DNA of 64,000 nucleotides from Cardinalis cardinalis (lineage: Eukaryota > Chordata > Aves > Passeriformes > Cardinalidae). The notes below the pieces were generated by a model. It saw only the letters and a program-made list of their open reading frames with translations, was not told where the DNA came from and ran no database searches. Made by a program: the position numbers and the translations under genes. Shown here piece after piece: positions 49,201 to 62,900 of the stretch; within the stretch, counting starts at the first letter, position 1; each line of letters begins with the position of its first letter. The stretch spans positions 2,164,663 through 2,228,662 of the forward strand of contig JACDOX010000013.1 in assembly GCA_014549065.1 (NCBI GenBank), written 5' to 3'.

Positions 49201-52200
49201 TGATGATCAGCCCATTTGATAAGGACACCAGTCCTCTCTGACATGACTGATGGCTGCCAAGCAGCAAAGATGCATTCAAAGTCTCATTAAGGTTGGGAAA
49301 ATATTAACACCTAGTTCTATAACTCATGAATCCTAGATGGATCACTTGTATCAGCACTCTTTAATTGGCTATATTCTGCTTGGAAACTCTCCTTGAAAGT
49401 AAAAGGAGGCTGAGGGAAGCACCCAGTGCCATTTTTCCCTGACTTGGGTGTTGCCCCCAGAGCTGAAGCCCATCCCTCCTCCCAGCACCCCCAACTGCAG
49501 CCCACAGCAAACACCCACACCCCATGGCCATGTAGGAGGAGGTGATGGAGACACAGTGCTGCCACACTGGGCTGTGTCTGTCCTCTCCTGTCACTGACTG
49601 CAGAGGTTTTTTTCACCTAGTGTTTCTACAAAGATTTTGTCCGAGTATTTCTCCAAAGATTTTCTCCGTTAAAATCTTTGGGGTCTGCAAATAAAAGATT
49701 CTTAAACTGTCTGAAAATCAAAGCTGGTAGGAAAAGAGCTGAATTTCAAAGGAAGTTACATGATGAAGGTTTTAACCTCTAAAAATAATATATTTTATTT
49801 TTAGTTTATGTGGTACAGCTAGGGGTAAAGAGTAACAAGTAATTGTAGAGTAACCATCCGTGGCCAACCAATTGTTCTTCAGCAATAGCTCTCAGTAGTA
49901 GTTATTTTTAAGTACAAATTATTTTTGTAAATGTATGTGTTATACATATGCTCTAAGTTTTCCTAGTTTCTATTAATTAAATGTAACATTGNATAAAATA
50001 CTGTTTTTTTCCTGAATAAGAGAAATTAACTACATGGCACCTATCTGATATATAAAGGTGTCCATGTAATTTTTCTTACAGATATGTTCAAGGAATAACC
50101 CATAATATGGAGAAAACCAAACCCAAGAAAAGAAAATAAGAAAATGGGCAAAGTATAATAATCAATTTGTCACATTTCAGTTCATTNCAGAGAATTGATG
50201 TCAGTTTTTCTGCAGCTATCTCATGTAAAAAGGTGGAGCTTTCTTAGATGTGATGATCCAAGTTTTGCTCTTANTTACACCATGGTTAAATTTAACTTCA
50301 TTACCTCAATCAGTTTGAATTACNTACTTCTTATTCTAGGTCTTTGGAGCAAAAAGAGCAATTTATCACAATTCACATTGCCTCAAACTTCTTGCTTGGC
50401 CTCTACAACTTTAAAAGAAACACAGATAATTTTTTATATGAGTGGTAACATTTTTAAAATCAGAAAACCATTCATATTTTTTGAGCGTGTACAAGTGAAT
50501 CTCATAGAGACCAAAAGGTTATTTTTTTNAAGTGAGGAAAATTGGCAAGAAAGTAAGGGAGCCATGTTCCCCACAAGGTGTTTCATTAAGTGATGCTGAC
50601 CACAGAGCCTGTTCCAATAGCAGATAGGGAGTGTCAGGTAAAGGAATTAAGTACCTAATAAAATCCTTGAAAAAAAAGTAAAACCTCATAGCCTCTGTTG
50701 GTAGTCAGCTGAACCAGAATTAAATTATTTGGAGAACAGTTGGATTTGGAGCAATATTTTGATTGTATGTGTCCTATAGGGTTCTTATTACAGTAATATT
50801 CATAATAGCTGGGCAGAAGANCCTAAGGCCTTGTCCTTCCACTGTATTCCCATTTGAATTCTTGGAAAATAGCTCATGTGGTGAGCCCTGTTGGTGGGGA
50901 ATATCTTGTCTGTGAATGCCACCACAGAGTATGCATGAGCTGGGACCCTGAACTCAACAGCATCAGGATTTGTTGCAAATTCTTTACAGAAAACATTTAT
51001 ATCTGCAGCCTTTTACATGTTGGAATGTCCACGTGCCCAGGTCTTATATTGCATCCAACTCAAATTAAGTTGTTGTTTTGTAGGGAAAACAACACTCAAA
51101 ACCATTTTGTCTCAAAAGAAAAATTAGCTTGGAGCATAAACATCATAATTTTACTTGGAAATAAATTGCATGGAAGTATTACCTTAATTACTGCTATCAT
51201 TATTTCCAAAATTAAGAATTAAATAAAATGTTTTCTTTGTAATAGAATTAAAACTTTCTTGAGGATTAATCTTTTCAATTTTTAAGAAAATCCTCTTGAG
51301 AGAAGTACCTTATATAGAGTATGTAAATGCTTTTCTCAGTGACTTTTTTTCCCCTCCAAAGGACCTGACAGAAGGAAAGTCAATCCTTGAGCATAGCAGA
51401 ACCCTCTTATATTTTCCAAGATGGAAAATTACTCTTAGCAATTTGTTTTACCTCTCTATTTCCAGAGCTTTTCTGGACCAGGTAAATTGAGAATAATGCT
51501 CTTAAATTAGAGTTTTGCTTGTTATGATGATTTGATCAGATCTTAGCNTTATTGGTAGGAAAATATTAGAAAAATCTCACTAGTCAACAGAAAATAAACT
51601 AATATCTACTCCTACAGAAGAGCTTCCTTGGGGAGTATGTGATGAGCTCTCAGACAAGGGCTCACTAGAACCAGAAATTATAAGGCTGTTGGAAAAAAAT
51701 CCTTTATTCAAAAGAGAAACTGCTGAAGTCACTAAATTATTGCTACTGTGGAAGGATGTGATTACAGCTCATCTGTGGAAACCTGCATGGCCTTCCATCA
51801 CATACACAGATGAAACACCTGGTGAGGGCAGGGCAGGTGAGTTCTGTGCTGTCAGTCTGAGCTGTGAAGACAGGCACAGACAGAGCAGGGAGATGCTGAG
51901 GAGAAGCCTCCTGGAGAGGTGTGTGTTCTGCAGCAGGAGACTCTCAGGCTGGGCTGCATATTCTACAGCTAAAAAAAGATCTGTCTCTTGTGTNCACAGG
52001 TCTGAGTCCAAATCACTTGGTAAACACTGTGTATTTCAGGAATTACCTCAGCATAGCACATCTTACTTTTTTGTTTGAAATTGAACAGTGGAAGGATTTG
52101 ATTTATCTTATAGACACCAATAACACAACAAGTCAGTGATTTCCTACAATGAAAGAAGAGATGTATTTTTTTACACATTTACCATGCACAGAAATAACCT

Positions 52201-53689
52201 GGTTTTACCACCGAAATATGAGTATACTCCTGACATGTTACATGGAACTGCAAAAAGGAATATTATATTTAAAGAAATCATGAATTCAAGTCTGGAAAAG
52301 TGGATTATGTANTTATCCTGGTTATTAGATGTAGAAATTCTTAACAGTCATGTACCAGCTTTGCCAATGTAGTTTCAGGGCAAACAAAAATGGATTGCCA
52401 GAATACAATTAATCTTTGAGTCTTGATGAAAATTTTATAACCTTTTCTATCATAAAATTAAAAAATATTCTTTACAACTATAACACAACTGTTTTATGGT
52501 CAAAACAAAATTAACAAATATCTATTAAAAATAAGAACTGAATTAAAATTTTATCTTCAGTTACTGTTAGAAAATCATTCAAAGACCAATAAAGTCATTT
52601 GGCTCCTATTTGTGGTGATTCAGTGCTTTGTGCAGAAAAACTTACATATATTTCATGCCTTTAGACTTACAATGCCTATGATTTAGTACACAAAATTGTT
52701 TAAATACACAACTTAAATGTTTATATAGAACTGNTTTAGCTGTCTTCTGCCTGTCAGAAATACAGCAGCAAAGTACTACAAGTGTGCTTTTCTGTATTCA
52801 TGCATAACTACTTTATCTCCAAAATTATAAACATTTAATAATGTTTCTCTGCTGTTCCAGCAGCCAGTCTACCTCTCTGACACCACAGAGAAAGCCTTCT
52901 GTAGTATGCACCTGAAAAACTTGAGAAAAGGGAGAAAACCCACTGACATTGTTACTTTGTTTCAGTCTGACCATAATTCACTTTTTAGTGCTCTATTTGG
53001 TCTGTAGGTTGGTCATTCTGTCTGTCTTTCTCAGCTCCAGAAAAATAGACTCAAGTTACAGCCCTTCCTTGCTTTCATGGTTGTGTAGAGAAGNGTGACA
53101 GCATATGGTGCAGGAATAAGCAAAAGAAGTAAAGGATAAGACTGATTTTCAAAAGGCAATCTGTCTGAGGCTTCCAAGACAGACAAATTGGTTTCCCCAG
53201 AGTCTGACCTCTGTGAAATGTTAAGATAAAAATGTTGGAAAGTACTGGAGCATAAATGCTCTTCTGATCTTAGGCTGTGTAGTCATGATCCAGACCATCT
53301 GCTGGGAGCCTTACATCTATCACTTTCATTGCTTTATATTAAAAAAAAAAAGTTTCAAAAAGCCCTGAATTTTCCAGGTGCCATTGTAAAGATGGATACT
53401 AAAAATCAGTTTTATTTTCCATACTTGAAAGGCTAGTTGATAGAAGTAATGGCCAACTGCTGAGGCATTTTATCCTAATGGGACATAGGGAGCATCCAGT
53501 ACTTGGGACAGTGACTTATATTTTAAAAGCTGACTGGCAGAACTCTATTCTGGCCAAGTCTGTATCCTGTCTCTTTGCTGCATTGCATTGTGACTTCTCT
53601 GAGTCACTGTCATTTTAAAACTTTTAGTTTTAAAGCCACTAATGTCTTCATCTGGTTGCCAGCAAATTTTCTAACCTGCCTGATAGTGA
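46262..53689. other. Unique AT-rich noncoding sequence
   Basis: No gene or known mobile element recognised. The frames at 50195-50593 (132 codons), 50854-51222 (122 codons) and 51689-52078 (129 codons) have no recognised domain and no supporting splice or promoter context. A tandem repeat with a hairpin at 49623-49681 is listed separately. Confidence 0.5.
49623..49681. repeat. 25-bp tandem duplication with an 11-bp hairpin
   Basis: TTTCTACAAAGATTTTGTCC (49623 on) and TTTCTCCAAAGATTTTCTCC (49648 on) are adjacent 25-base copies. The second copy also forms a perfect stem: CCAAAGATTTT (49653-49663) with AAAATCTTTGG (49671-49681), loop CTCCGTT. Confidence 0.9.
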
Positions 53690-53950
53690 TTCAAGAGAAC
53701 AAAGCATTTGTGCATGGTAATTTCACACATAAATGTTTCTATAAATTATAGTATCTCCAAGAATAAATTTTTTATAGCACTTCAGCTATAAACAAGATGA
53801 AGATATGTTCAAAAGTCCAGTGCATACATTATATCAGTTTACTCGCTGTAATTGTAATAGTTTTATGGTAATATTCAAATAATTGGATTTATAGGTCACA
53901 ATTATAGGAGACTTGGGTGCTTTGATATCATCTGATATNTCATTTGAAGG
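53690..53950. promoter_or_regulatory. Candidate conserved noncoding element
   Basis: Complex AT-rich sequence with TGTAATTGTAATAG, CAAATAATTGGATTTATAGG and AGAACAAAG (a SOX-type site), without repeats or long frames. It resembles vertebrate enhancer sequence in texture only. Confidence 0.2.
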
Positions 53951-56900
53951 ACCAAGGTTCTTACCAAATCTTTAGTAATCTTTTAGCAATCTGCAAAAAG
54001 AACTTTTCAATATCTACTCAAGTAGCCTTTGTAGGTCAGAGGTAAATTTGTGATTAGTGTGGATTCTGATTCCATCTGATTAAATATTAAAGATTTTAAA
54101 AATATCTTAGTTAAATTTGAGACTCCTTTGAAGAATTATTTTTAAGATGTTTCTGTATCTTTTACCCTAGTTTCCTTTGATTTTTACTTCTCAGTTGTAG
54201 TTTTGAATTGCTTAAAATAAATGCAGGTCAGAAGTTTGCTATGCTGTTATTCTACTGCAGCATTGATTGCTGGTGATAATCTCAGTGGTTTTAGAGTGAC
54301 TTCTAATTCATGTGGTATCTAAGTCTATTTTGGTTAGGTGCTTGGGGACAATACAGGCTAAATGGGAAAACTAAATATGGAGTGACAGTTTAAAAAGCAC
54401 AGTTCTGTTAAATGCAGGTCCACCAAAATGAGCATCACTTCTTCATGGTCTTTGCTGTGTGTTGGAGTCTCTGTTCAGTAAACCCTTGTTGAAGAATTGT
54501 GAAAGGTTTGACAGATGAATTGCTGACGTAATTACTTAGTTCCTTTCCATCTCACTAGCTTTTGGTCTGATAAATGAAGGCTTAAATTCTGGTTTCAACA
54601 ATTCTAATCTCAGTAGCACAGTCAATTACAGTAAAATGCCGATATATTTTTTCCAGAGTCTNGCCAATTTAAGATTCCTTCCTTCCAGTTGTTTATTGCT
54701 TAGGTCAAGAAACAGGACATGTATGATAAATCTATCCAGTCACAAATGAAAAGGAAATGAAACTTTCAGTGACCGGCGCATTTTTAGCTGATGCTGTTCC
54801 CATCTACCAAATAATACCTTAATTCTGGTTTTAAGCAACAAATAAGTATAAAATGAAAGCTAAGAAAGAAAATTACTGCTTTGTATAAATATCTCACAAA
54901 AATAAGGAGAGAAATGACCCTCTTCTAGGAGAAAAAGCTAACAGACAGTGTTGACACAAGAACATGTTTTTAGAAATTTAGGAAAAGAAAAATAGCATAC
55001 ATGCCAATGTAATGTTTTCTGAGTATATTATAGCATTTCTTTTGCCAGAGTGCCTTTCATAATTGNAATAATTCCAGTGGTTTGTTTCTAACATCTCTAT
55101 TTTTGACACTATTCTGTTGTGATCTTCTTTTCCTAGCTAACTATTACAGNGCAGTCAGTATTCATTCTGTATGAACTAAGGCTACGTTAAAGTCTCATAT
55201 AGTACAAATTTTACTGTCAGATACTGATGAATGCTGATTGTCAAACATTTCATTGAATTCAATACATATCTCATGTAACTTGAATATAAATGCCATGCCT
55301 AAATCTAAACTTTTCAAAAGTGTTTGATAACTCTCAGTAATGCTCTTAATATCAAGCATCAGAATACCTGATATATAAAGGAATTAACAAATACATTCTT
55401 TCCTGCACATGTTATTTCAGTGAAAGATTTTTTTTTCTGCATTTAGTTGCTTTGGAAATTAAAGCTCCATGAAAACCCAGTTTAGCACATTAGCTAGTTT
55501 CCTGAAGTTTGATTATTAATTGCTTTCTATCTTTGCAGGAAAGACATTCTTTATGTTAAGCAAAGCACACATTTCAGTGTCAAGCTTGACATTCTTCTTT
55601 GAGTCCTTTGATATGTTAAATAAAATAGAACTCAGACTGNAGTGGGTAAGGTGTTTTTTTAAATTTCCATAAACAGAACTGGCTTATGTCTTACAGTCAA
55701 AATGATCCTGTCAAATCCATATGCCTTTCTAAAGCTCAGATGTGATTGTTGCAAACAAAAATTTAAAGCTGAAATAGAATCATAAGGTGATACTTGGTGG
55801 GATCACTGTCAATATTCACCTTTCATTTCATTTGTAACCTTAAATGGGTAACAAAAAGTCAGTACATATGTATCCAATAGGAAACATCACATAATCAGTT
55901 AGAAAATAGGTAATTCTGGAGACATACACTCTTTGATCCACCATATTTATCAAGAGGAAGNTTCTTGTCCCAATACAACTAAAGGAATAGGCATGCCATG
56001 TATATTTGTAGCCATATGTGGAGTAGTCTGTGTTAGGATTTGAGAGCAGAGAAAATAAATGAAAATGTGAAAGTTCTTCTCACATGCTCTTACAGCTTTA
56101 ATATAAGCTAAGTATTCAAAATTTTAGACATTAATTTATTGCTTCTTTCCTAGGGGCTTTTATGCCCTTTCCAATACTTAACTGTCTCTGTCTGATTTAC
56201 TTGAAGCTAACACAAGTAGGGAAAAAAAATAACTCTTCCAAATTCCTCAGCTTCTTAGAATGGTGATTTTCAACAATGTTGCTGATCATTATTTGTATCT
56301 TTTTGCAGGTAGATGCTGTCTAGAAGAAACATTTTTGTATTCTTGTAGAAGCTGTTTGTAGACAGAGAATGAAAATTGTAAAAAAGTCACAGTGTAGTGG
56401 TGTCCCAAATGAGAATGAGGGAAACCCACAGTGCAACTGCTGTCATTGCACTGGAGATTTTGCATAGGGAAGACATCCATGTTCTCTGTTGTTTCTTTAT
56501 GAAGGTGGTTATTTTTCAATNTTTAGCATTTTATTTCTTTACTTTTAAAACTGCCACTGTGTCACAAAAGAAATTTATGTGAAATTGTGTGAAAAGAAAT
56601 TAATTTCTCATTACAATTTCAGCATTAGTACACATTAAGTGTTAGCATACACACCTAAATGAATGTCATGTTTTTTCAGCTGGATGTGAGGGGTCTTCAT
56701 TAATATAAAGCACTATGTTAGACTAGGCTGTTATATAGCATATGTTTTCTNACTCCTGGAAGCAATATATATACACAAAAGAAAGTTTTTTAGAGTGAAA
56801 TCTGCTGCTGTTAGAGAAAAGAACAAGATGTTCACCTGAAAANTAAAGGTACCCCAACATTATGGCACATCCAACAACAGTCATTCTATATGCTTAGATA

Positions 56901-59900
56901 AATAGTATGTTAAACTGGAAGTGAGGTGGGACTTTGTATTTGAAATTGCAAAGCATTCCACATTTCAGTAAGTGGAACTGCAAATGTAAGAAGCCTCAAG
57001 ATTACTCACAAGCCTCTATTTATTCGTGTAAAAAATGTGTTGACATCAAAGTATGAAAGATACGCTTAGCTCTCTCTGCCTCTGTCCAAACTTTTGAGTT
57101 CTCAGAATAGATATATCTAATGATATTTGTAATGCATATTTGTTCTTATAAAAGAATATAAAATTATTATTATAAAATAAATTGAAAACAGTAGAATCAA
57201 ATATTGCAGGTGAGCTTATGATGGACGTACACATGAAGCAGCAGTGACAGGAAAATAGAAATGAAAAAGGATAACCATGTTAATGTTTACTCAGAATAAC
57301 AATTTCTGTGGGTTTGCTAATTNTATTAATTAGAAATATAGGATGCATGACAAAAAATTACAAACATATGTGTGCCCACAGATGGACATAGAAACTCATT
57401 CTGAAAAATGTGAAGTGTTTTAGGACCTAGTTTTCTTCTGCTTTGTGTTTTCTGAATTCTGTTTTCATATTTCAGTGTTTTGAAAGGTCTAGCTTTTATT
57501 TTAAGCAGAATATTCACTTTGTTATCTGATTGTTAGTGATATNGCTACTGTTTAATAATACATATTTACATGAGATGTGGAAAGAATTTGACTCAAAAAA
57601 TTCCAAAAATATCTCTATTTTACAAATTACGAAAGTGTTAGACCTTTGTATTTGAGATATTTTAAGTCCAGAAGGGAAAATGGAAAATTTTGGTACATAA
57701 AATTTGNGAGCTGGTTTAACCCAGTGGAGGTAGCCATGAAAGGCCTAAAGAAATTTAAATATGGGAGTATTTNAATTTTCAGTTAAACCGATAGAATATG
57801 CCAATTCCTTGCTGTCATTTTGCATTGACATGTGGACAATGTCAAAGTTGTCCCAAGAGTTTCTCCTAAAATGGAACAAGTAAAAATGCCACCCTAACTT
57901 TTCTCATTCTCTGTATAAGCAAAAAGTTGCTTTCCTCTTATTTCTGCTTGCATTTGAGATCAGGACCAAGTACCAGAATAGAGAGAGAGAACTGAGAGAA
58001 AGGAAAGAAATCTCNAAGATCTGAAATAATTCTGGAAAGTTTTCAAATGATTGCATTTCAGGTTTTTAGGTTTGAAATCATTACACAAATATGTAGCTTG
58101 TTTTTTTTTTACCTCTTGCTAGTGCCATAGCATCCATTTAGAAGATTCTCACACTTGCAAACTTAACTGCTGTGTAACTGTTTTGGTGAAAAACGTTAAG
58201 CCTACTNAGAGGCTTTTGCAATCTGTGAGGTTTAATGACAGATTTCCAATACTTGACTGTGCTTGACATTTTGTCTGAGAAGAAATTTTAGACCAAGAGC
58301 TGTATTTTCAGTATCCAGAACACTTTTTACTTGGTGAAACTTGTTTTTGAAAGTTATAAGAAGAAAAAACATTAGTCCATTTCAGGCTGGTAAAAAGTTA
58401 CAATTTGGGCTCTGATGGTTATTTCAATGTTTATAAATTTGGGGGCAGAGGGAAGGAAAAAGAAAAAAATTATCATTCTGATACCTCTAACAGAATTTCA
58501 TGGAATTATGAGTGAAAAATATATTTTTTATGTTCTTGAATTTCAAGGTAATTGGACAAAAAAAGACAGTTTCTGTCTTCATATAAATATATTCAATGAC
58601 TACTTAAGCTGAGAGCCCTCCCTCAAGATTATTTTCCTGTGAGNCATATGCGAATTCTTGGTCAGACTGTACTGAGTTTTCGTGGTCTTTTGTAGCAGAT
58701 CATCTTGGCATAATCCTGGGCTCAATAACTAAAACCGGTTAACTAAAGAGGAGAGTGAGGCGCTCAAAAAGTTTGATGTGGGTACATTTCTGGAGCTGGA
58801 GAGGAGCAGCAGCTCTGCATGGTGTTCTGCCGTGCTCCGTGACACAGCCCTGCAATTCCGCTGGCCTTTTCTGGCCCCTTTGACTGTGTGGTGCCTGCTC
58901 CTGCTCAAACAGCACCTGCNCACAGACATTTGTCCAAAAGCACTGAGGAACCTTGTACTGTGTGAAAATATGCCAGCTTACCTGTTTCAGAGAGGTTTGA
59001 TGCAGCCTGAAATGCTACCGTGTAAATTGGACATTTTAAATAAAGCACCAAAAATACAGGGAAACATTANTGTTTTGTTTCTGCTGATGGAGTTTAAAAC
59101 ACCTGTAAGATTTCACCAATATGAAACTTACTAAAACTTTGAANAAATTGAGAAGCAATTAGTTTAGTTAAAGAACCGTTAAGGTTTGCTGAGGCTAAAT
59201 GTGAAGTGTTTAAACTAATGAATAGCAACACCTTTTCCACTTGAAGTCAGTATTTCATTACTCCCAAAAAATTTATTTTTGGATTACAGATGGCTATGCT
59301 ATCAACTATTGGATTTTCAGGAATTTCTACATTTATGAAGGTGAGNTGTGGAAATGCAGTCAAGCCTACAAAGAGATTGCCTAAAAGGAGATTCAGCAAA
59401 AATGCAGAGCACAAAGGCCAGATATAACTGCTTGGCTTTTCTTTATATTTATCTTTGAGAATCACTTTAACTGCTAANGAACAGAAATGCTGATTAAGTA
59501 AGAGATTTCAGAAAATTACTGAAAGTCTCTAAAATCTGATCGTCCTATAGTGCCTGTGCCTATTCCTAGGATAATAAATCCTTAAACAGAGTGAAAGTGA
59601 TGCATTAGAGAGTGTCAAAATTATCATTTGTTCCAGACAAGCTGGTAGTGAGTGTGCATATGTTATTAGTATGTGGTCTGGTATAATCTGTGAAAAATGA
59701 CTTTGTGAGTGCAGTCACAAAGAAGTCCATCCAGTAAAACATCTAAAAATTCTTTTTTTCCTCTCTTTTGTGGATGACAAGGGCATGTTTAGAATCATTT
59801 AAAAAATCCAAGAGAGAAAAGTCTGTTCATATTAGAAATAGTCCTGAGAGAAGATTCTCTTTTATTCTTAAGTAATTTTTGCTATGCCCAAAAGTGTTGT

Positions 59901-62900
59901 ATGAAAATATTGAGGATGTAGCCAAATTAACCCCAAATTTAATGCTATCCATAACAAAACATAATATAATAATATAACAATTACAATGTTCAGTGCAAGA
60001 TCAGAAAGCACAAACTGGTTGAATAGTGGATTTAATATCTTGGAGATTTTTTAAATTTACAGAAATATAAATATTATTACAACCCTTTTGCTATATTTCC
60101 ATCCCTTTCTTATAGAGAAAGACATTATTAATGCAAACTTAATGCAATGACTCAGTTTAGCAGGGCATTCAGTTAGAAAACAACAAGGTTTCTTTTCCAA
60201 GACTGTCTGTTTTACAAGTCCACTGAAGGAAAAAGAAGGAGGTAAAATGGTTAATGACAGACTTGGGCTAAACTGTTATTGTGAATGATTTATCTTCTGA
60301 AAAATGTGCCTTAAAGAGTACCAAAACTATTAGATTTGATAGGTCCAAAAGAGAAAGATCAAAAAAATTTAAAAATAGAAAAATAGAACTATTTAAATAG
60401 TTTATTTTGAATTTAGCCAAGTACATTTAAAAATATTCCACAGGCAAAAAAAGTTAAAACTTTGCCTTGGACTGAATTAAGCACTTAGTTGAAACATTTT
60501 TTATTTCCTGCCTGTGAGATAAAACACATTTTCTGTTTCAGAAATTCACTGTCTCATAATATTTTTTTAATTTTAAATAAATGTATTTAAATGTCCTGGT
60601 TTCCCCCGTTCTTTTCCCAAGGAACATCTCTTTGCCTGAGCTGATGACACTGAACTCTTTAGCTGTACTGTGTCCACTCGTGCAGCAGCACATTTATGGC
60701 TGTTGACCCATGAGGAGGGGTTACATCCGAGATGAACAAGAAACAGGATTGACCCAGTTTTAAGTTCTGCTGGGCTTGTTGGCACAGTTCTCTGTGTTAA
60801 CATCATGGCATTAAATATCAGGGGAAAAGGTGGGAGGAGGAACAATTTCGGGGGAGATCAAAGCAGCAGCGCACATCTGCAGCAAGCAGGGAGACTACAA
60901 GGGAAGAAGGGAGCAGGATCCGGCACCAGGGATCTCTGTGCTTGGCCAGAGGTGCTGCACAAGGCAGGCAGCAGAGACTGCCTCCAAAAAGCTTGGGAGA
61001 TGCAGATCTGCAAGAAGCAGCTGGAGGTGAGATAACAGCTGCTCCCTGGCAAAGGGCAGATATCCATCAAAACTAACAAGTCACACAACTAATTAAATTC
61101 CCAGCTGCTTTGAGGCAAATGAGTAACACCATTAATTGGGATGGCCTCTTTCCCATCTCCACTGGTCAGAGGGCACTAGCCTTTTGTTTTGCATTCAGAC
61201 TGCGCCATTAGAAAGTATCTCTGCTATCTCAGGAGGAAAAGAAGTGCTTTCAGAAAAAGAGTCTGTGTCTGATGTGATATACCATTATTTATATTTGGAG
61301 AGTGTTCAGAACTTCCTGTGTACAAAGGAGTCTGATTTCAGCAATTCCACATAAATCTCTCAGTGCCTTAGCATTATAATTTAAAAAAAAAACAACCAAA
61401 CAAACAACCAAACACCCTTTCCCCCCTGACAAACCAAAACCAAAAAATAAAGGTGAATAGGAGAAATTAGGAGGGTTTCTTTCTATTTAATTTTTGAGTC
61501 ACTCTTTTCCACACGGGCAAACAATGACAGCAACAAGGTCACAATCTCACAGAGCAAACATAACAGCTCTTAGGTTATGGAGTTCTATTTCTATTTGGTT
61601 GCTTGAATTTGGCTCAAGGANAGTTGCATTTTTAGCTGCATAGTAGCACAATTTCAAGAGCTCTCACTGTGGGTGTTAGCCAGCAGCCTGGTTATTCAAG
61701 CAGTAATCTGTGAACGAATTTGGAAGTTATTCCCTTCTAACTCCAGCTACAGGCTAACACGGAAACAAAACCCAGCTCTTCAGCTCATAGCTCTGGCAAG
61801 ATCTGCCAGAAGTAGAGCCCAGACCACTATTCTCAGCTAGCGTTTTGCCTCCTGTGCATTTTGCTGTTTCACTGTTCCTGGTCTAGATATACCCTGGATA
61901 TACCTGGAAAGGGGTTCCTGGGGAAACAGGCATCACCAGCGGTTGGTGCCCAGTCCAGAGCAGGCAGCTTGCAGAAACTTGCATGTTGTGCAAGGAGGTA
62001 CTCAAGGAGTCTCTACAGGTACTTTAGCAGTTGAAATGTGTTAGAAAAAAGAAACAAAAAACTTTTATGACTGCTTTGATTGCTCCCATGGATGCAGAGA
62101 CTTACATTCTTTCCAGTTTTGGTTGGGTTTACTCAATTTATGTCTTCATCTGACCCCTGCTTTAACCAACGCATTGAGGTAGGTTTTGATCAAGTTCTTT
62201 AAATATTTGTCTAAATTTACTGTACAATTTGGTTTTGTTCCTTTTTAGCTGAGGGCTCTCAAGAATTAATTTCCAAACTTTTGTGTTAATTTTCTAATGT
62301 ATTTTGTTTTGGACTAATCTAGGGGCTGTTGCCTCAGGGGATACACTCTGTATCCATGTATACCAAACTGCATTTAAATATTTAATGCTGTACAATAGCA
62401 TAAATGTGAAAATGTCCCTTTGCCTCAGAGGTTTATTCCATCACAATTTACAAACAAAATTAATCTATGCAGGANGCTTTGTTTCCCTATGCTAGAAATG
62501 TCTGAAATTTTTAAATGAAGAATTTTTAAATTTCAGTCTAGTGATCTATAGNTGGTTTCTGTTCAAGATTTACAGTTCATGACAACATATGATTTATTTT
62601 TCATAGATAATACTAATAGTACATTCATTAGGTTTACAGAGAATTTAAGTATCTATAATANGCATAAGCCATGCTGAAATTTATCTGATATTCTCTTTGG
62701 AGCTGATAACTCTGTATTATCCATGAATTTAGTCACTTTCTTAATTAATCTGAATTTCTTGAGCCCCATCACATCTTCACTTTACAAATCACATATGGAC
62801 TGTCAGCCCTTGAAAAGCTCTTTTGTTCATGATCAGTCACAACATGGTGATATAGCAGAACCAGAGGTTTAGAACAGAGGCAGCACACTTCAGGGACTTC

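Noticed and set aside
51689..52078. Plus-strand 129-codon frame in mildly GC-rich sequence
   Set aside because: No recognised domain; the sequence also opens on the opposite strand (51769-52011), as expected from composition.
55781..55800. AGAATCATAAGG resembling a CR1 tail
   Set aside because: Only about 10 bases match and the adjoining CR1 blocks are absent. The same holds for 17868 and 23391.
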